Shown here piece after piece: positions 6,173 through 14,722 of a stretch of 44,021 bases of DNA. The stretch's first letter is position 1; every line of letters starts with the position of its first letter. A model generated the notes under the pieces. The model was not told where the DNA came from, ran no database searches, and saw only the letters and a program-made list of their open reading frames with translations. The DNA is from Nocardiopsis sp. CC223A (GTDB lineage Bacteria; Actinomycetota; Actinomycetes; Streptosporangiales; Streptosporangiaceae). Both the position numbers and the translations under genes were made by a program. The stretch lies in NCBI RefSeq assembly GCF_030766825.1, contig NZ_JASFDV010000062.1, forward strand, positions 1 through 44,021, read 5' to 3'.

Positions 6173-7345
6173 CTAGGTCAAGTAGGTGTGGTCGTCCTCA
6201 CTCGCCGGAGCGCGCTCGTCACTGCGCTGGCGGGGTATCCGCGGTGCCGGCCCGCCCGCCTCGTCCACCCACTCCTCCAACTGCTTGACGAACGCCCGGG
6301 CCTGGACCGGCCAGTGGTACGAGGTCTGCGCGATGCGGTGCCCGGTCCGCGCCAGCCGACCGCGCAGCCCCTCCTCCGCACGCAGGCGCAGCACCGCCTC
6401 GGCGGCCGCCTCCGGGTCCTGGAACGGCACCACCAGGCCCGCGGGCCCCTCGGGCCGCTCGGTCACCAGCCGTGTCGCCACCGGGCTCGGCGAGGTGATC
6501 ACCGGCAGCCCGTGCGCCATGTACTCCACGACCTTGGTCGGCATCGAGTGCCGGTAGTTGGGGGTGTCGTGCAACAGGCTGATGCCCGCCATCGCCCCCG
6601 TGCACATCCGCAGTGCCCGGTCGTTGGGCACGAACCCGTACCAGGTCAGCGCGTCCTCCTGCTGCGCCTCGCGCAGCATCGGCCGCACACCCGCGTCGGC
6701 GCCGCCGATGATCTCCAGCCGGACCCCGTGCGGGCGCAGCAGCCGGCCCAGCTCGACCATCTCCCGGGCGCCCCGGGCCAGGGACACGTGTCCCAGGTAG
6801 ACGACCCGGTCGTCGCCCGGAAGGCGGGTCGGGGCGTCGGGCACCTCGGTGGTGTTGGGGACCACCGGGTGCGGCCGCCGGAACCGGTCCCGGTACCCCT
6901 CCTCGGCGAGCAGCAGCTTCATCCGCCGCTCCGCCCGCCGCTCGAAGGAGCGCACCAGCATCCCCAGCGGGCGGCGCGCCGGCCGGGGCACCCACGGCTT
7001 GGTGAGGATCGCCGCGGCGGTGTCCTCGTGCACGTCCCACACGGTCACCGGGCGCTCGGCCGGCAGGGCCAGCAGCAGCTCGGGGTCGTGGAAGAGCAGC
7101 AGGTCGGCCTTGGGCGCGTGCTCGGCCAGTACCGCCCGGGCGGCGCGCAGGGCGGACAGCCGTTCACGCCCGGAGGCGCGCGGAACGTCCACCGAGCGCA
7201 GCTCGCCCCAGGGGGTCACACCGCACTCACGGAAGGGCGCGACATAGGTCACCGTGTGTCCTGCGTCCAGCAGGGCGCGGATCTGCCGGTGCAGGATCCG
7301 GGCGTCCTCCGGGTGGTGGACCACTGTGGCCACAAGCGCGTGCAT
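6173..7345 (-). CDS. GT-B glycosyltransferase (GT4-like)
   Basis: A 390-residue cytosolic GT-B glycosyltransferase. The start could be GTG 7348 or ATG 7345; the ATG fits the upstream AGGT better. The N-terminal domain begins HALVATVVHHPEDARILHRQ with a DAGHTVTYVAP strand and LLLFHDPELLLALP, a layout seen in GT4 enzymes of surface polysaccharide loci. The C-terminal domain has VVYLGHVSLARGAREMVE (donor-site loop), WYGFVPNDRAL, and YRHSMPTKVVEYMAHGLPVI, whose P-T-K-x-x-E-Y-M-A is the usual nucleotide-sugar-binding E-x7-E region. The last 25 residues are polar. It is the last gene of the - strand half of the glycan locus, separated from the dehydrogenase gene by a 630-base gap, so it may be transcribed separately. 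Confidence 0.82.
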   Translation of the reverse strand: MHALVATVVHHPEDARILHRQIRALLDAGHTVTYVAPFRECGVTPWGELRSVDVPRASGRERLSALRAARAVLAEHAPKADLLLFHDPELLLALPAERPVTVWDVHEDTAAAILTKPWVPRPARRPLGMLVRSFERRAERRMKLLLAEEGYRDRFRRPHPVVPNTTEVPDAPTRLPGDDRVVYLGHVSLARGAREMVELGRLLRPHGVRLEIIGGADAGVRPMLREAQQEDALTWYGFVPNDRALRMCTGAMAGISLLHDTPNYRHSMPTKVVEYMAHGLPVITSPSPVATRLVTERPEGPAGLVVPFQDPEAAAEAVLRLRAEEGLRGRLARTGHRIAQTSYHWPVQARAFVKQLEEWVDEAGGPAPRIPRQRSDERAPASEDDHTYLT

Positions 7346-7508
7346 CACATCACCTACCTGTGTCGCCGGTTAGGCGCATCTGAGAAGATGATCCGCTTTT
7401 GGGCAGCGGTACCGGCTGTGCGACACGGTATTCAGCTGCGGAAACACGCAAAGGTCGTCGGGGTGGACGCCCGGGGTTCAACCGGTGAACCTTGGTGCGA
7501 CTGCGGGT

Positions 7509-7569
7509 GAACACACAAGGGCACGCCGTCGGACATCGGGTGTCCGGGACGGCGTGCCCTCGTGTGTTC
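7509..7569. terminator. Large imperfect hairpin in the 7346-7982 gap
   Basis: Arms 7509-7530 and 7548-7569 pair over 22 positions with one A-C mismatch (7517/7561), and a second small hairpin (GGACA/TGTCC) is nested in the loop. The element lies in a gene-free gap downstream of the dehydrogenase gene (- strand) and upstream of the glycosyltransferase start at 7345. It could end the dehydrogenase transcript, although 410 bases away, or act as a leader structure for the glycosyltransferase. There is no clear T-run. Confidence 0.5.
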
Positions 7570-7596
7570 TTTGGAATCTCCGCTTTGCTTCGGCCC

Positions 7597-7732
7597 GCCC
7601 GTCGCCCGCCGCCACCCGCCACCACCCTCAACGGGTGGCCTGCGGCCACGGGTCTCCCGCTTACGGACGGTCCACGGCCGCAGGCTTCTCCTCAGGGACG
7701 TCCGCTCCGGGCCTTTCGGAACCCCGTCGGCG
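7597..7732. repeat. Structured intergenic repeat, copy 1
   Basis: This stretch of about 135 bases recurs at 7811-7935 with the same order of blocks: CGCCCGTCGCCCGCC, CACCACCCTCAACGG, GGCCACGGGTCTCCCGCTTA, GCCGCAGGCTTCTCCTCAGG, GACGTCCGCTC and CCCGTCGGCG. Within it GCCTGCGGCC (7638-7647) and GGCCGCAGGC (7676-7685) can pair. Copy 1 carries an extra GCCACC-type unit near its left end. Open frames through it give repetitive Arg-rich peptides and look non-coding. It fits a dispersed, structured intergenic element of this genome. Confidence 0.65.
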
Positions 7733-7810
7733 CCGTGTTCGCTTCGGGGGCGGGAGCGGGTTTCAGGAGGCACAGCGGTCCTGTGCTCACATCCCCGCCC
7801 GCCACCACCC

Positions 7811-7935
7811 GCCCGTCGCCCGCCACCACCCTCAACGGATGGCCTGCGGCCACGGGTCTCCCGCTTACGGGTGGCCTGCGGCCGCAGGCTTCTCCTCAGG
7901 GACGTCCGCTCTGGGCCTCCGGGATCCCGTCGGCG
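7811..7935. repeat. Structured intergenic repeat, copy 2
   Basis: This is the second copy of the element at 7597-7732, in the same orientation and about 214 bases further on. It differs by a handful of substitutions, by loss of one GCCACC unit, and by a replaced central segment (GGTGGCCTGC for GACGGTCCAC). The paired arms GCCTGCGGCC (7842-7851) and GGCCGCAGGC (7880-7889) are kept, which suggests that the fold matters or that the copies are recent. It ends about 50 bases from the dehydrogenase stop. Confidence 0.65.
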
Positions 7936-7982
7936 CATCGCGAACCCCCCGGCGGCACGGGAGGACATCCGAAGAGCAGGCC

Positions 7983-9395
7983 CTACAGCACCTGGATCCC
8001 CTCGCGCTCGACGTGCCTGCGGGCCTGCGTGGGCACCACCGTCGGGTCCTCGTCCTTCGGAGCCCGGCGCAGCACGCCGCGGGTGTCCAGCAGCAGCCGC
8101 GCGTACTCCTCCAGCAGCTTGGGCCGGTAGTCGCTGTGGTCGGTCAGCAGGATCGTCAGGTCGGCCTCGGCCAGCGCCCGGTCCAGGTCGGTGGACCGCT
8201 CGATGTCCTCCCCGTCCACCTGCCAGGACTCCACGTGCGGGTCGTGGTAGGTGAGGGTGGCGCCCTTGGCGAGCAGCTTGCGCGCCACCGGGCGGGCCGG
8301 CGACTCGCGCTGGTCGGCGATGTCGGCCTTGTAGGTCACGCCGAGGAGCAGCACCTTGGACCGCGACAGCGCCAGCCCGGACTCGTTGAGCAGCTCCTGG
8401 GCGCGCTGGATGACGTAGGACGGCATCCGGCCGTTGATCTCCTGGGCCAGCTCCACGAACCGGAACGGGTATCCCAGGGTCTTGACCTTGTACGACAGGT
8501 AGTTCGGGTCGATCGGGATGCAGTGCCCGCCCACCCCCGGGCCGGGGTAGAACGCCTGGAAACCGAACGGCTTGGTGGCCGCCGCCGCGATCGAGTCCCA
8601 CAGGTCGATGCCCAGCTCCTGGCAGAAGACGGCCATCTCGTTGACCAGGGCGATGTTGACGTGCCGGTAGGTGTTCTCCAGCAGCTTGGCCATCTCGGCC
8701 TCGCGCGTGCCCCGCGCACGGACCACGGTGTCCACGAACCGGCCGTAGAACTCGGCCGCCGCCTCCCCGCACTCGGGGGTGAGCCCGCCCACGACCTTGG
8801 GGGTGTTGGCCACACCGAAGGTCGGGTTGCCCGGGTCGATCCGCTCGGGCGAGAACGCCAGGTGGAAGTCGGCGCCCGCGACCAGCCCGGACTTCTCCAG
8901 GAGGGGGCGCACGACCTCCTCGGTGGTGCCCGGGTAGGTGGTCGACTCCAGGATCACCAGGGTGCCGGGGCTCAGGTGCGCGGCGACCGACTCGGCCGCG
9001 GAGGTGACCGCGCCCAGGTCGGGGCCGCCCTCCGGCGACAGCGGGGTGGGTACGCAGATGACGATGGTGCGGGCGGTGGCCAGGACCGACGGGTCGGTGC
9101 TCGCCGTGAACCCGCGGTCCAGCATGGAGCGCACGTCCTCTTCGGACAGGTCGTCCACGTGCGACACACCGCTGTTGAGGCCGCGGACGACGCGCTCGTT
9201 CACGTCGAGTCCGGTGACCTTGAGACCGGCGGAGCAGGCTTCGGCGGCCAAGGGCAGACCGACGTAACCGAGACCGATGATGACAAGGTCGCCGGTCGCC
9301 GCGGACTGCTGCTCGGCTACAGGGGCTGGGTTGGAGGCTGCGGCATCCACTTCGTGGTCACACTCGCATTCGTTTCGTGAACGGGCGAACTTCAT
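7983..9395 (-). CDS. Nucleotide-sugar 6-dehydrogenase (UDP-ManNAc/UDP-GlcNAc type, WecC/WbpA-like)
   Basis: A 470-residue cytosolic NAD-dependent dehydrogenase that oxidises C6 of a UDP-sugar to the uronic acid. The Rossmann motif is VIIGLGYVGLPLAAEA (about residues 38-53). The central helix has LLENTYRHVNIALVNEMA, and the catalytic Cys is in GVGGHCIPIDP (Cys292). LLLGVTYKADIADQRESP marks the C-terminal domain. LENTYRxVNIALVNE and the GxGVGGHCIPIDPxYL pattern favour N-acetylhexosamine dehydrogenases over glucose dehydrogenase. With the UDP-GlcNAc 2-epimerase at 11426, UDP-ManNAcA is a likely product. About 36 residues precede the usual N-terminus and include C-E-C-D-H. The ATG at 9395 has a weak ribosome site; a later GTG near 9350 is possible. 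Confidence 0.88.
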   Translation of the reverse strand: MKFARSRNECECDHEVDAAASNPAPVAEQQSAATGDLVIIGLGYVGLPLAAEACSAGLKVTGLDVNERVVRGLNSGVSHVDDLSEEDVRSMLDRGFTASTDPSVLATARTIVICVPTPLSPEGGPDLGAVTSAAESVAAHLSPGTLVILESTTYPGTTEEVVRPLLEKSGLVAGADFHLAFSPERIDPGNPTFGVANTPKVVGGLTPECGEAAAEFYGRFVDTVVRARGTREAEMAKLLENTYRHVNIALVNEMAVFCQELGIDLWDSIAAAATKPFGFQAFYPGPGVGGHCIPIDPNYLSYKVKTLGYPFRFVELAQEINGRMPSYVIQRAQELLNESGLALSRSKVLLLGVTYKADIADQRESPARPVARKLLAKGATLTYHDPHVESWQVDGEDIERSTDLDRALAEADLTILLTDHSDYRPKLLEEYARLLLDTRGVLRRAPKDEDPTVVPTQARRHVEREGIQVL

Positions 9396-9458
9396 CGGGG
9401 ACAGCCAAGAACGTCACTGCACACGGGATGTTCGAGTGTAGATAGTTGTTGTCCGCGA

Positions 9459-11264
9459 TCACGGGATCTGGCCTGGTTCGGACATTTTCCCGATAAGGGC
9501 CCGGTACGCGTGGTTGTAGCGGTATACGGCCCCGGTCCAGGTGCGGTTCGCGCCGATAAGGCTGCGACCTGCGAGACCGTAGGCCTCTCGCCTTTCCCGA
9601 CTGTAAGCGAGTTTTGTCAGGACATCAGCGAGACCTGCCGATTCGCCCGGAGGAATTAACTCCCCGGTCACCCCAGGTTCCACGATCTCTCGCAAGGCCG
9701 GAAGATCACTGGCCACAACCGGCAACCTTCCGGCCATGGCCTCCACGGGTTTGAGCGGTGTCACCACCCGGCACACGCGATCGTCGCGCCGCGGCACGGC
9801 GAACACGTCCATCGCGGCGTGGTGTTCGCGCACCCGGTCCGCGGGCACCCGGCCGGGGAAGTGGGCGGCCCCGGCCAGCCCCAGCTCCTCGGCGCGGGCC
9901 CGCAGCGCCGCCAGTTCGGGGCCGTCGCCGACGATCAGGGCGTGCGCCCGCTCGCCGGCCCCGCGCATCCGCCCCACGGCCTCCAACAGCGTGTCCAGCC
10001 CTTCGTAGCCGTAGCAGCTGGTGGTGGTGCCGACCACGAAATCCTCGGGTCCGATGCCCCACTCCTCCCGCACCGCGGAGCCCGTGGGCAGCGGCTCCAG
10101 GAACGACTCGTCCACCGCGTTGGGCACCACGAGCAGCCGCTCGGGCGGCACCCCGCGCGCCTCGATGTCGGCGCGCATCGCCTCGCCCAGCGTCACCACC
10201 AGGTCGGCGGCGAGCATGCACTCGGTCTCCCGTTCCCGCTCGTGGCGGTAGAAGGCGTCGTCCACGCTCCGCGAGGGGTCGCGCGACAGCCACGACTCCT
10301 CCAGGAAACCCCGCACCTCGTACACCACGGGCAGGCCGAACCGCCGTCCCAGGGCCAGTGCCAGCCGGGCGTTGCGGTGGTTGCTGGCGGCGTGCAGCAC
10401 GTCCGGGCGCACCTTCTCCACCAGCGAGGACGCCAGCTTCAGCCCGGCCGCCAGCTCCTGCTCGGGGTCGGCCGGGGCGGTCCACGGCAACAGCCGGTGG
10501 TAGGCGATCCCGTCCACGCGCACCAGCGAGCGCGCGTCCCTGCTCCCCTTGTCCACGGGGTGCCCGACCCGGCTCACCACGTGGACGTCCATGCCCGCCT
10601 CGCGCTGGGCGACGGCGATGCGGTGGGTGCGTTGGGTGTACCCGGCGTTGGTGTGCGGCAGTGCGTTGGTGACCAGATGCAACACCCGCACCCCCGACCC
10701 GTCCACCGGCCCTTCCGGGGGCGATGTGAGTCGTTCACCTGTGGGACTTTCCGGTCGCCGAGCGTTCACCGTGTCTTCGGGCCGCGTTGGGGCATCGCGG
10801 GTTAACGTGATCCCGTGGTGGACGGGCGACGGGGACGGGGACGCGGCGACGGCCCGTCCCGTGGCCAGGTCCGTCCGGTGGACGGCCCGGTCGCGGATCG
10901 GCCCCGGAGGAAGGCGTTCGAGCAGTTCGCGCGCAGTCCGGGCGTCCCCGGCCGCCAGGCAGGCCGCTATCAGGCGCCCAACCCTGCGGGGGGCGGCACC
11001 GGACGCGGCGGCGAGCACCGCTTCGCGCGCCTCGGCCCGGCGCCCCTCGTCCCACAGGGCATAGGCGCGGACCGGTCCGCCCACTCGGGCGGCCGCACCG
11101 CGCACCGCGCGCCGGACCGGCCCCGGCATCAGCCGCAGCGCGAGCAGCGGCGTCCGGGCGGGGTCGGAGCGCAGGTGGCGCCAGGCCGTCGACGCGGTGA
11201 ACGTCACCGCCCGCAGCCTGCGGGTCCGGGGACGGGTCACTTCGGAAACAGGGATGTCATGCAC
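9459..11264 (-). CDS. GT-B glycosyltransferase (GT4) with an N-terminal helical extension
   Basis: A 601-residue protein from GTG 11264 (preceded by GGGTGA). Residues 1-190 are not part of the catalytic fold. They contain an Arg/Ala-rich helical segment with RRVGRLIAACLAAGDARTAR, which looks like a short tetratricopeptide-like helix pair, then a Pro/Ser linker. The GT-B core starts at about 193 (VRVLHLVTNALPHTNAGYTQ), with DVLHAASNHRNARLALAL and VYEVRGFLEESW. The donor domain has LLVVPNAVDESFL, VGTTTSCYGYEGLDTLLEA, ALIVGDGPELAAL and FPGRVPADRVREHHAAMDVF, closing with VTPLKPVEAMAGRLPVVASD. The T-P-L-K-P-V-E-A-M motif is the nucleotide-binding E site. It is divergent from wecB across 160 bases. 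Confidence 0.85.
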   Translation of the reverse strand: MHDIPVSEVTRPRTRRLRAVTFTASTAWRHLRSDPARTPLLALRLMPGPVRRAVRGAAARVGGPVRAYALWDEGRRAEAREAVLAAASGAAPRRVGRLIAACLAAGDARTARELLERLPPGPIRDRAVHRTDLATGRAVAASPSPSPVHHGITLTRDAPTRPEDTVNARRPESPTGERLTSPPEGPVDGSGVRVLHLVTNALPHTNAGYTQRTHRIAVAQREAGMDVHVVSRVGHPVDKGSRDARSLVRVDGIAYHRLLPWTAPADPEQELAAGLKLASSLVEKVRPDVLHAASNHRNARLALALGRRFGLPVVYEVRGFLEESWLSRDPSRSVDDAFYRHERERETECMLAADLVVTLGEAMRADIEARGVPPERLLVVPNAVDESFLEPLPTGSAVREEWGIGPEDFVVGTTTSCYGYEGLDTLLEAVGRMRGAGERAHALIVGDGPELAALRARAEELGLAGAAHFPGRVPADRVREHHAAMDVFAVPRRDDRVCRVVTPLKPVEAMAGRLPVVASDLPALREIVEPGVTGELIPPGESAGLADVLTKLAYSRERREAYGLAGRSLIGANRTWTGAVYRYNHAYRALIGKMSEPGQIP

Positions 11265-11362
11265 GGTCAGTCACCCAACCACGCGGATGTGGCCGGATGG
11301 TGACACCACGGCGACACGGACGGGACGTCCCGGCGAGGAACGCCCCACCGGACCGCCACGGG

Positions 11363-11380
11363 ACCACCGGAACCGGTGGT
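11363..11380. promoter_or_regulatory. Near-palindrome in the divergent glycosyltransferase/wecB promoter region
   Basis: ACCACCGG and CCGGTGGT flank AA at 11363-11380, giving an 18-base near-palindrome 46 bases upstream of the wecB GTG start and within the 161-base divergent intergenic region. It could be an operator, but short GC palindromes are common in this genome, so support is weak. Confidence 0.2.
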
Positions 11381-11425
11381 GCCCGGCGACGAGAAGAATG
11401 ACGAACAGAAGGAGACCAGAGAGCC

Positions 11426-12538
11426 GTGGCAGCGAGCGCCCCCCTGGGCAGCCGGGACACCCCGATCGTTCACATCGTCGGCGCCCGCCCCAACTTCGTC
11501 AAGGCCGCCCCCGTCGTCTCCGCCCTGCGCGGTCGCGGCGCCCAGCAGGCGGTGGTGCACACCGGGCAGCACTACGACGACCGCATGTCCGCGGTGTTCT
11601 TCCGCGACCTGGGCCTGCCCACCCCCGACGTCGACCTGGGCGTGGGCTCGGGCTCGCACGCCGCCCAGACCGCGGCGCTCATGGTCGGCCTGGAGCAGGA
11701 GTTCGTCGCCCGCGAACCCGGGATCGTGGTCGTGTACGGCGACGTGAACTCCACGGTCGCCGCGGCCCTGGTCGCCGCCAAGCTCCACATCCCGGTGGCG
11801 CACGTGGAGGCGGGCCTGCGCTCCTTCGACAACACCATGCCGGAGGAGGTCAACCGCCGGGTCACCGACCAGCTCAGCGACCTGTGCTTCGCCACCTCCC
11901 CGGAGGCGATCGGCCACCTGGCCGCCGAGGGCGTCTCCCCGGACCGGGTCCACCTGGTCGGGAACCCCATGATCGACACCCTGCTGGCCAACCTCGACCG
12001 GTTCGACGCCGACGCCCTGCGCGCCCGCCTGGACCTGCCCGAACGCTATGTCGCCGCCACCCTGCACCGCCCGGCCAACGTCGACGACCCCGACACCGTG
12101 GCGCTGCTGGTCGCCCGCCTGCACGAGATCGCCGACCTCGTCGACGTGGTCATGCCGGTGCACCCGCGCGGCAAGGCCGCCTTCGACCGCGCCGGTCTGG
12201 GCGACCACCCACGCGTCCACCTGCTGGAACCCCTCGGCTACCTCGACTTCGTCGCCCTGGTCCGCGGCTCCGAGGCGGTCGTCACCGACTCGGGCGGTGT
12301 GCAGGAGGAGACCACCGTCCTGGGGGTCCCCTGCCTGACGCTGCGCCCCAACACCGAGCGGCCCGTCACCATCACCCACGGCACCAATCGCCTCGTCACC
12401 GAGGCCGACCTGCTCCAGGCCGTCACCAAGGTCCTGCACGGCCACGGCTCCGAGGCGCTCCTCGACACGACCCCGCCCCTGTGGGACGGCCGCGCCGGTG
12501 AGCGCATCGCCGCCGTCCTCACCCAGTGGTCCAGGTGA
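11426..12538 (+). CDS. wecB: Non-hydrolysing UDP-N-acetylglucosamine 2-epimerase
   Basis: A 370-residue cytosolic GT-B-fold enzyme converting UDP-GlcNAc to UDP-ManNAc. Family markers in order are HIVGARPNFVKAAPVV near the N-terminus, VVHTGQHYDDRMSAVFF, VVYGDVNSTVAAALVAAK, HVEAGLRSFDNTMPEE with NRR following, YVAATLHRPANVDDP (catalytic-site His), MPVHPRGKAAF, and VVTDSGGVQEETTVLGVPCL with TLRPNTERPVT (donor site). Length equals the usual 360-380. The start is GTG 11426, 11 bases after AAGGAG. With the dehydrogenase at 7983 it would supply UDP-ManNAc and then UDP-ManNAcA for a wall polymer. Of all genes in the locus this is the safest assignment. Confidence 0.92.
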   Translation: MAASAPLGSRDTPIVHIVGARPNFVKAAPVVSALRGRGAQQAVVHTGQHYDDRMSAVFFRDLGLPTPDVDLGVGSGSHAAQTAALMVGLEQEFVAREPGIVVVYGDVNSTVAAALVAAKLHIPVAHVEAGLRSFDNTMPEEVNRRVTDQLSDLCFATSPEAIGHLAAEGVSPDRVHLVGNPMIDTLLANLDRFDADALRARLDLPERYVAATLHRPANVDDPDTVALLVARLHEIADLVDVVMPVHPRGKAAFDRAGLGDHPRVHLLEPLGYLDFVALVRGSEAVVTDSGGVQEETTVLGVPCLTLRPNTERPVTITHGTNRLVTEADLLQAVTKVLHGHGSEALLDTTPPLWDGRAGERIAAVLTQWSR

Positions 12539-12906
12539 TCTCATGACCCGCCCCCTCCCTTCCCGAAGAACCCCGGGCCCCCGCCTCCCGGCGGACGACA
12601 CCGGATGCGGCGGTGCCCCGCGGCGGCACCCGGCAGGACACCCGGCCCAGGGTCCGACACGACACAAGACGGGTGAATCCACCGTTCCGCCCCTTTTCGG
12701 CGGTACCGTTCCCCGACAGAGGGGCAGGTGAGACGCCGTGTCGTACCAGCACACACCACCGACCGCGCCCCGCGAGCCCGCGACACGGCTCACCAAGGGC
12801 ATCCGGACCCGCCCCGGGACCCGCCGCGGACCCCACCCGACGGGGTGCGCCCGTACGGGGGCCCCGGCGGTTCCGCCGATCCGATCCGAACACAAGGTGG
12901 CAGACC
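12539..12906. other. Gene-free interval between wecB and the coiled-coil/GT-like gene
   Basis: In 368 bases I find no convincing gene. A 60-codon frame from GTG 12738 to 12920 is rich in Pro, Thr and Arg, overlaps the next gene by 14 bases and lacks recognisable features. A small stem CCGCC...GGCGG with a CCTTTTC loop lies near 12687-12703. It may contain the promoter of the gene at 12907. Confidence 0.5.
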
Positions 12907-14664
12907 GTGAAACGGCGTGAACAGAGCCAGACCGAACAGCTCAGGCAGGCCCTGGCCGAACGCGAGGCCCAGCTCCAGGAGGCCCGCGCCCGCCTTGCGA
13001 CACTGGAGGACTCCACGTCGCTCCAGGTGGGCCGCGCGCTCACCGCCGCGGCCAAGAAGCCCGGCCGTTCCCTGGTCCGCCTCCCGCGCGACCTCTACCG
13101 CCTGTGGCGGCGCAGCGGGACCACCCGCCACTCCCAGCAGCAGCGGCGCCCCGGCGCCGAGCCGGTCCGCTCCTTCGACGCCGACCGCCAGGAGGCCCGC
13201 CTGCTGGCCGGGGCCGTCGGCGGGGCCTCCGACCTGCTCATCGCCGCCACCGTCCTGGGCCCGCAGGTCCAGCGCGCCCTGGACCCCTACATCCGCGCGG
13301 TCCCCCTGCGCCCGCACGACGCCCAGATCGTCATGGACGGCGTCGACGTCGACCTCGTCCTGGTCTCCGCCTCCGCCGCGGCTCCCGGTTCGCCGTGGGC
13401 GCACGTGGGCGACCCCGCCGCCGCGGACCGCACCCGCGCCCTGCACTGGGTGCTGGAGTCCGCGGCCGCCCGCGGCATCCCCGCCCTGCTCCTGGACGAC
13501 GCGCCCACCGCCCCGGGGCTGCGCGCCCTGGGCTTCGACCGCGTCCACCGGGGGGACGCCGGCGTGCCCCTGCACCTGTTCAACCCGGTCGCCGCCGAGC
13601 TCGCAGAGGGCCCCGAGACCGTGTTCGTCCGTGACACCCCGGCCGAGCCGGTCCCCGACATCCTCACCGGGCTGGGTGCCGGGGCGGTCGACGCCGACGC
13701 CCCCGGCCTGGCCGACGCCCTGCGCGCCGCCCGCGTCGCCGTGGTCCCCGCCCGGGGTCCGCACGCCGAGGCGCTGAGCCGCCGCGCCCAGGCCTGCGGC
13801 ACCCGCCCCGTCCCGCACGACCCGGTCGCCGAGGAGACCGGTGAGACCGAGGGGCTGGCCGTCGCCGTGCCCCGGCTGCGCGCCGCCGCGCCCACCGCCG
13901 CCGAGCAGCGCACCATGCTCCGCGAGGTGTTCCTCGCCGACGCCACCCCGGTCCGGCTCGCCGAGATCCTCTCCGGGCTGGACTTCCCGCCCGGCACCCC
14001 CGGCCCCGAACTGCCGCTGCGCGGCCGCGCCGTCGCGGTCCTGGCCGACCCGGCGGGGGAGTCCGAGGCCGAGGGCCTGGCCGACTCCCTGCTGGCCTCA
14101 CGCCTGCGCCCGGCCGAGGTCGTCGTCCCCGACACCGCCGGCCGCCTGCCCGGCGTCCAGCGCCTGCGCTCGGAGGGCGTCACCGTCCGCACCGCCCGGT
14201 TCAGCACCCCGGACACCCCCGAGGAGCTGACCCGGGGCGACGACCGCACCGTGCGCCTGGGCGGGCTGGGCCCCGACCGGTGGGCCGTCCTGGCCGACCG
14301 CGCCACCGCACCCTGGGCCCACCTGTGGACCGGCCCGGTGGGCCCGGACCGCCTGGTGGACCTGGTGTGCGCCGTGGAGTGCTCCGACGCCGACGCCGTC
14401 GGCACCGTCGCCGCCCCGGCCGCCGCGGCGGGGGAGCGCGGCCTCTTCGACCGCCCCACCGGTGAGCAGTACGTTTTCGTCAGCTCCCTGGTCCCGGAGC
14501 TGGCCCGCACCGCCCTGGTGCGGCGGGGCTGGAACCCGGCGGAGTGGAACCGCCGCGGCACCCGCCTCCTGGCCCTGGGCCCCGACCACGGCCCCGGGAC
14601 CGACAGGGACGCCAGGGGACCCGCCCACACCGCGGCGGACGCCCCGACCGGCGCCGTCGGATGA
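12907..14664 (+). CDS. Glycosyltransferase-like protein with N-terminal coiled coil (unknown)
   Basis: A 585-residue protein. GTG 12907 is chosen because the frame upstream to 12613 is low-complexity, and the protein then begins VKRREQSQTEQLRQALAERE. Residues 1-40 form a coiled coil (QLRQALAEREAQLQEAR, then LATLEDSTSLQVGRAL). It is followed by KKPGRSLVRLPRDLYRLWRR, an amphipathic basic segment often found before glycosyltransferase domains in actinobacterial wall-polymer loci. The rest is Ala-rich with alternating strands and helices. The part from about residue 370 (RGRAVAVLADP, RLRPAEVVVPDTAG, GVQRLRSEGVTVRTA, WAVLADRATAPWAHLW) resembles a decayed GT-A fold without a DxD. It is probably peripheral to the membrane and works with the enzyme encoded 58 bases downstream. 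The activity is not known. Confidence 0.6.
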   Translation: MKRREQSQTEQLRQALAEREAQLQEARARLATLEDSTSLQVGRALTAAAKKPGRSLVRLPRDLYRLWRRSGTTRHSQQQRRPGAEPVRSFDADRQEARLLAGAVGGASDLLIAATVLGPQVQRALDPYIRAVPLRPHDAQIVMDGVDVDLVLVSASAAAPGSPWAHVGDPAAADRTRALHWVLESAAARGIPALLLDDAPTAPGLRALGFDRVHRGDAGVPLHLFNPVAAELAEGPETVFVRDTPAEPVPDILTGLGAGAVDADAPGLADALRAARVAVVPARGPHAEALSRRAQACGTRPVPHDPVAEETGETEGLAVAVPRLRAAAPTAAEQRTMLREVFLADATPVRLAEILSGLDFPPGTPGPELPLRGRAVAVLADPAGESEAEGLADSLLASRLRPAEVVVPDTAGRLPGVQRLRSEGVTVRTARFSTPDTPEELTRGDDRTVRLGGLGPDRWAVLADRATAPWAHLWTGPVGPDRLVDLVCAVECSDADAVGTVAAPAAAAGERGLFDRPTGEQYVFVSSLVPELARTALVRRGWNPAEWNRRGTRLLALGPDHGPGTDRDARGPAHTAADAPTGAVG

Positions 14665-14722
14665 CCCCCGGCCGACTCGACCGCCCGGTACGGGCCATCC
14701 GCAAGCATCCGAAGGGAAGAAC

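Noticed and set aside
7432..8772. A long - strand frame covering the intergenic repeats and part of the dehydrogenase
   Set aside because: It is in a different frame from the clearly conserved dehydrogenase and its peptide over the repeats is just the repeat translated twice.
12738..12920. A 60-codon frame starting at GTG between wecB and the coiled-coil gene
   Set aside because: It is Pro/Thr/Arg-rich without family features and its end overlaps the better supported start at 12907; no independent sign of coding.
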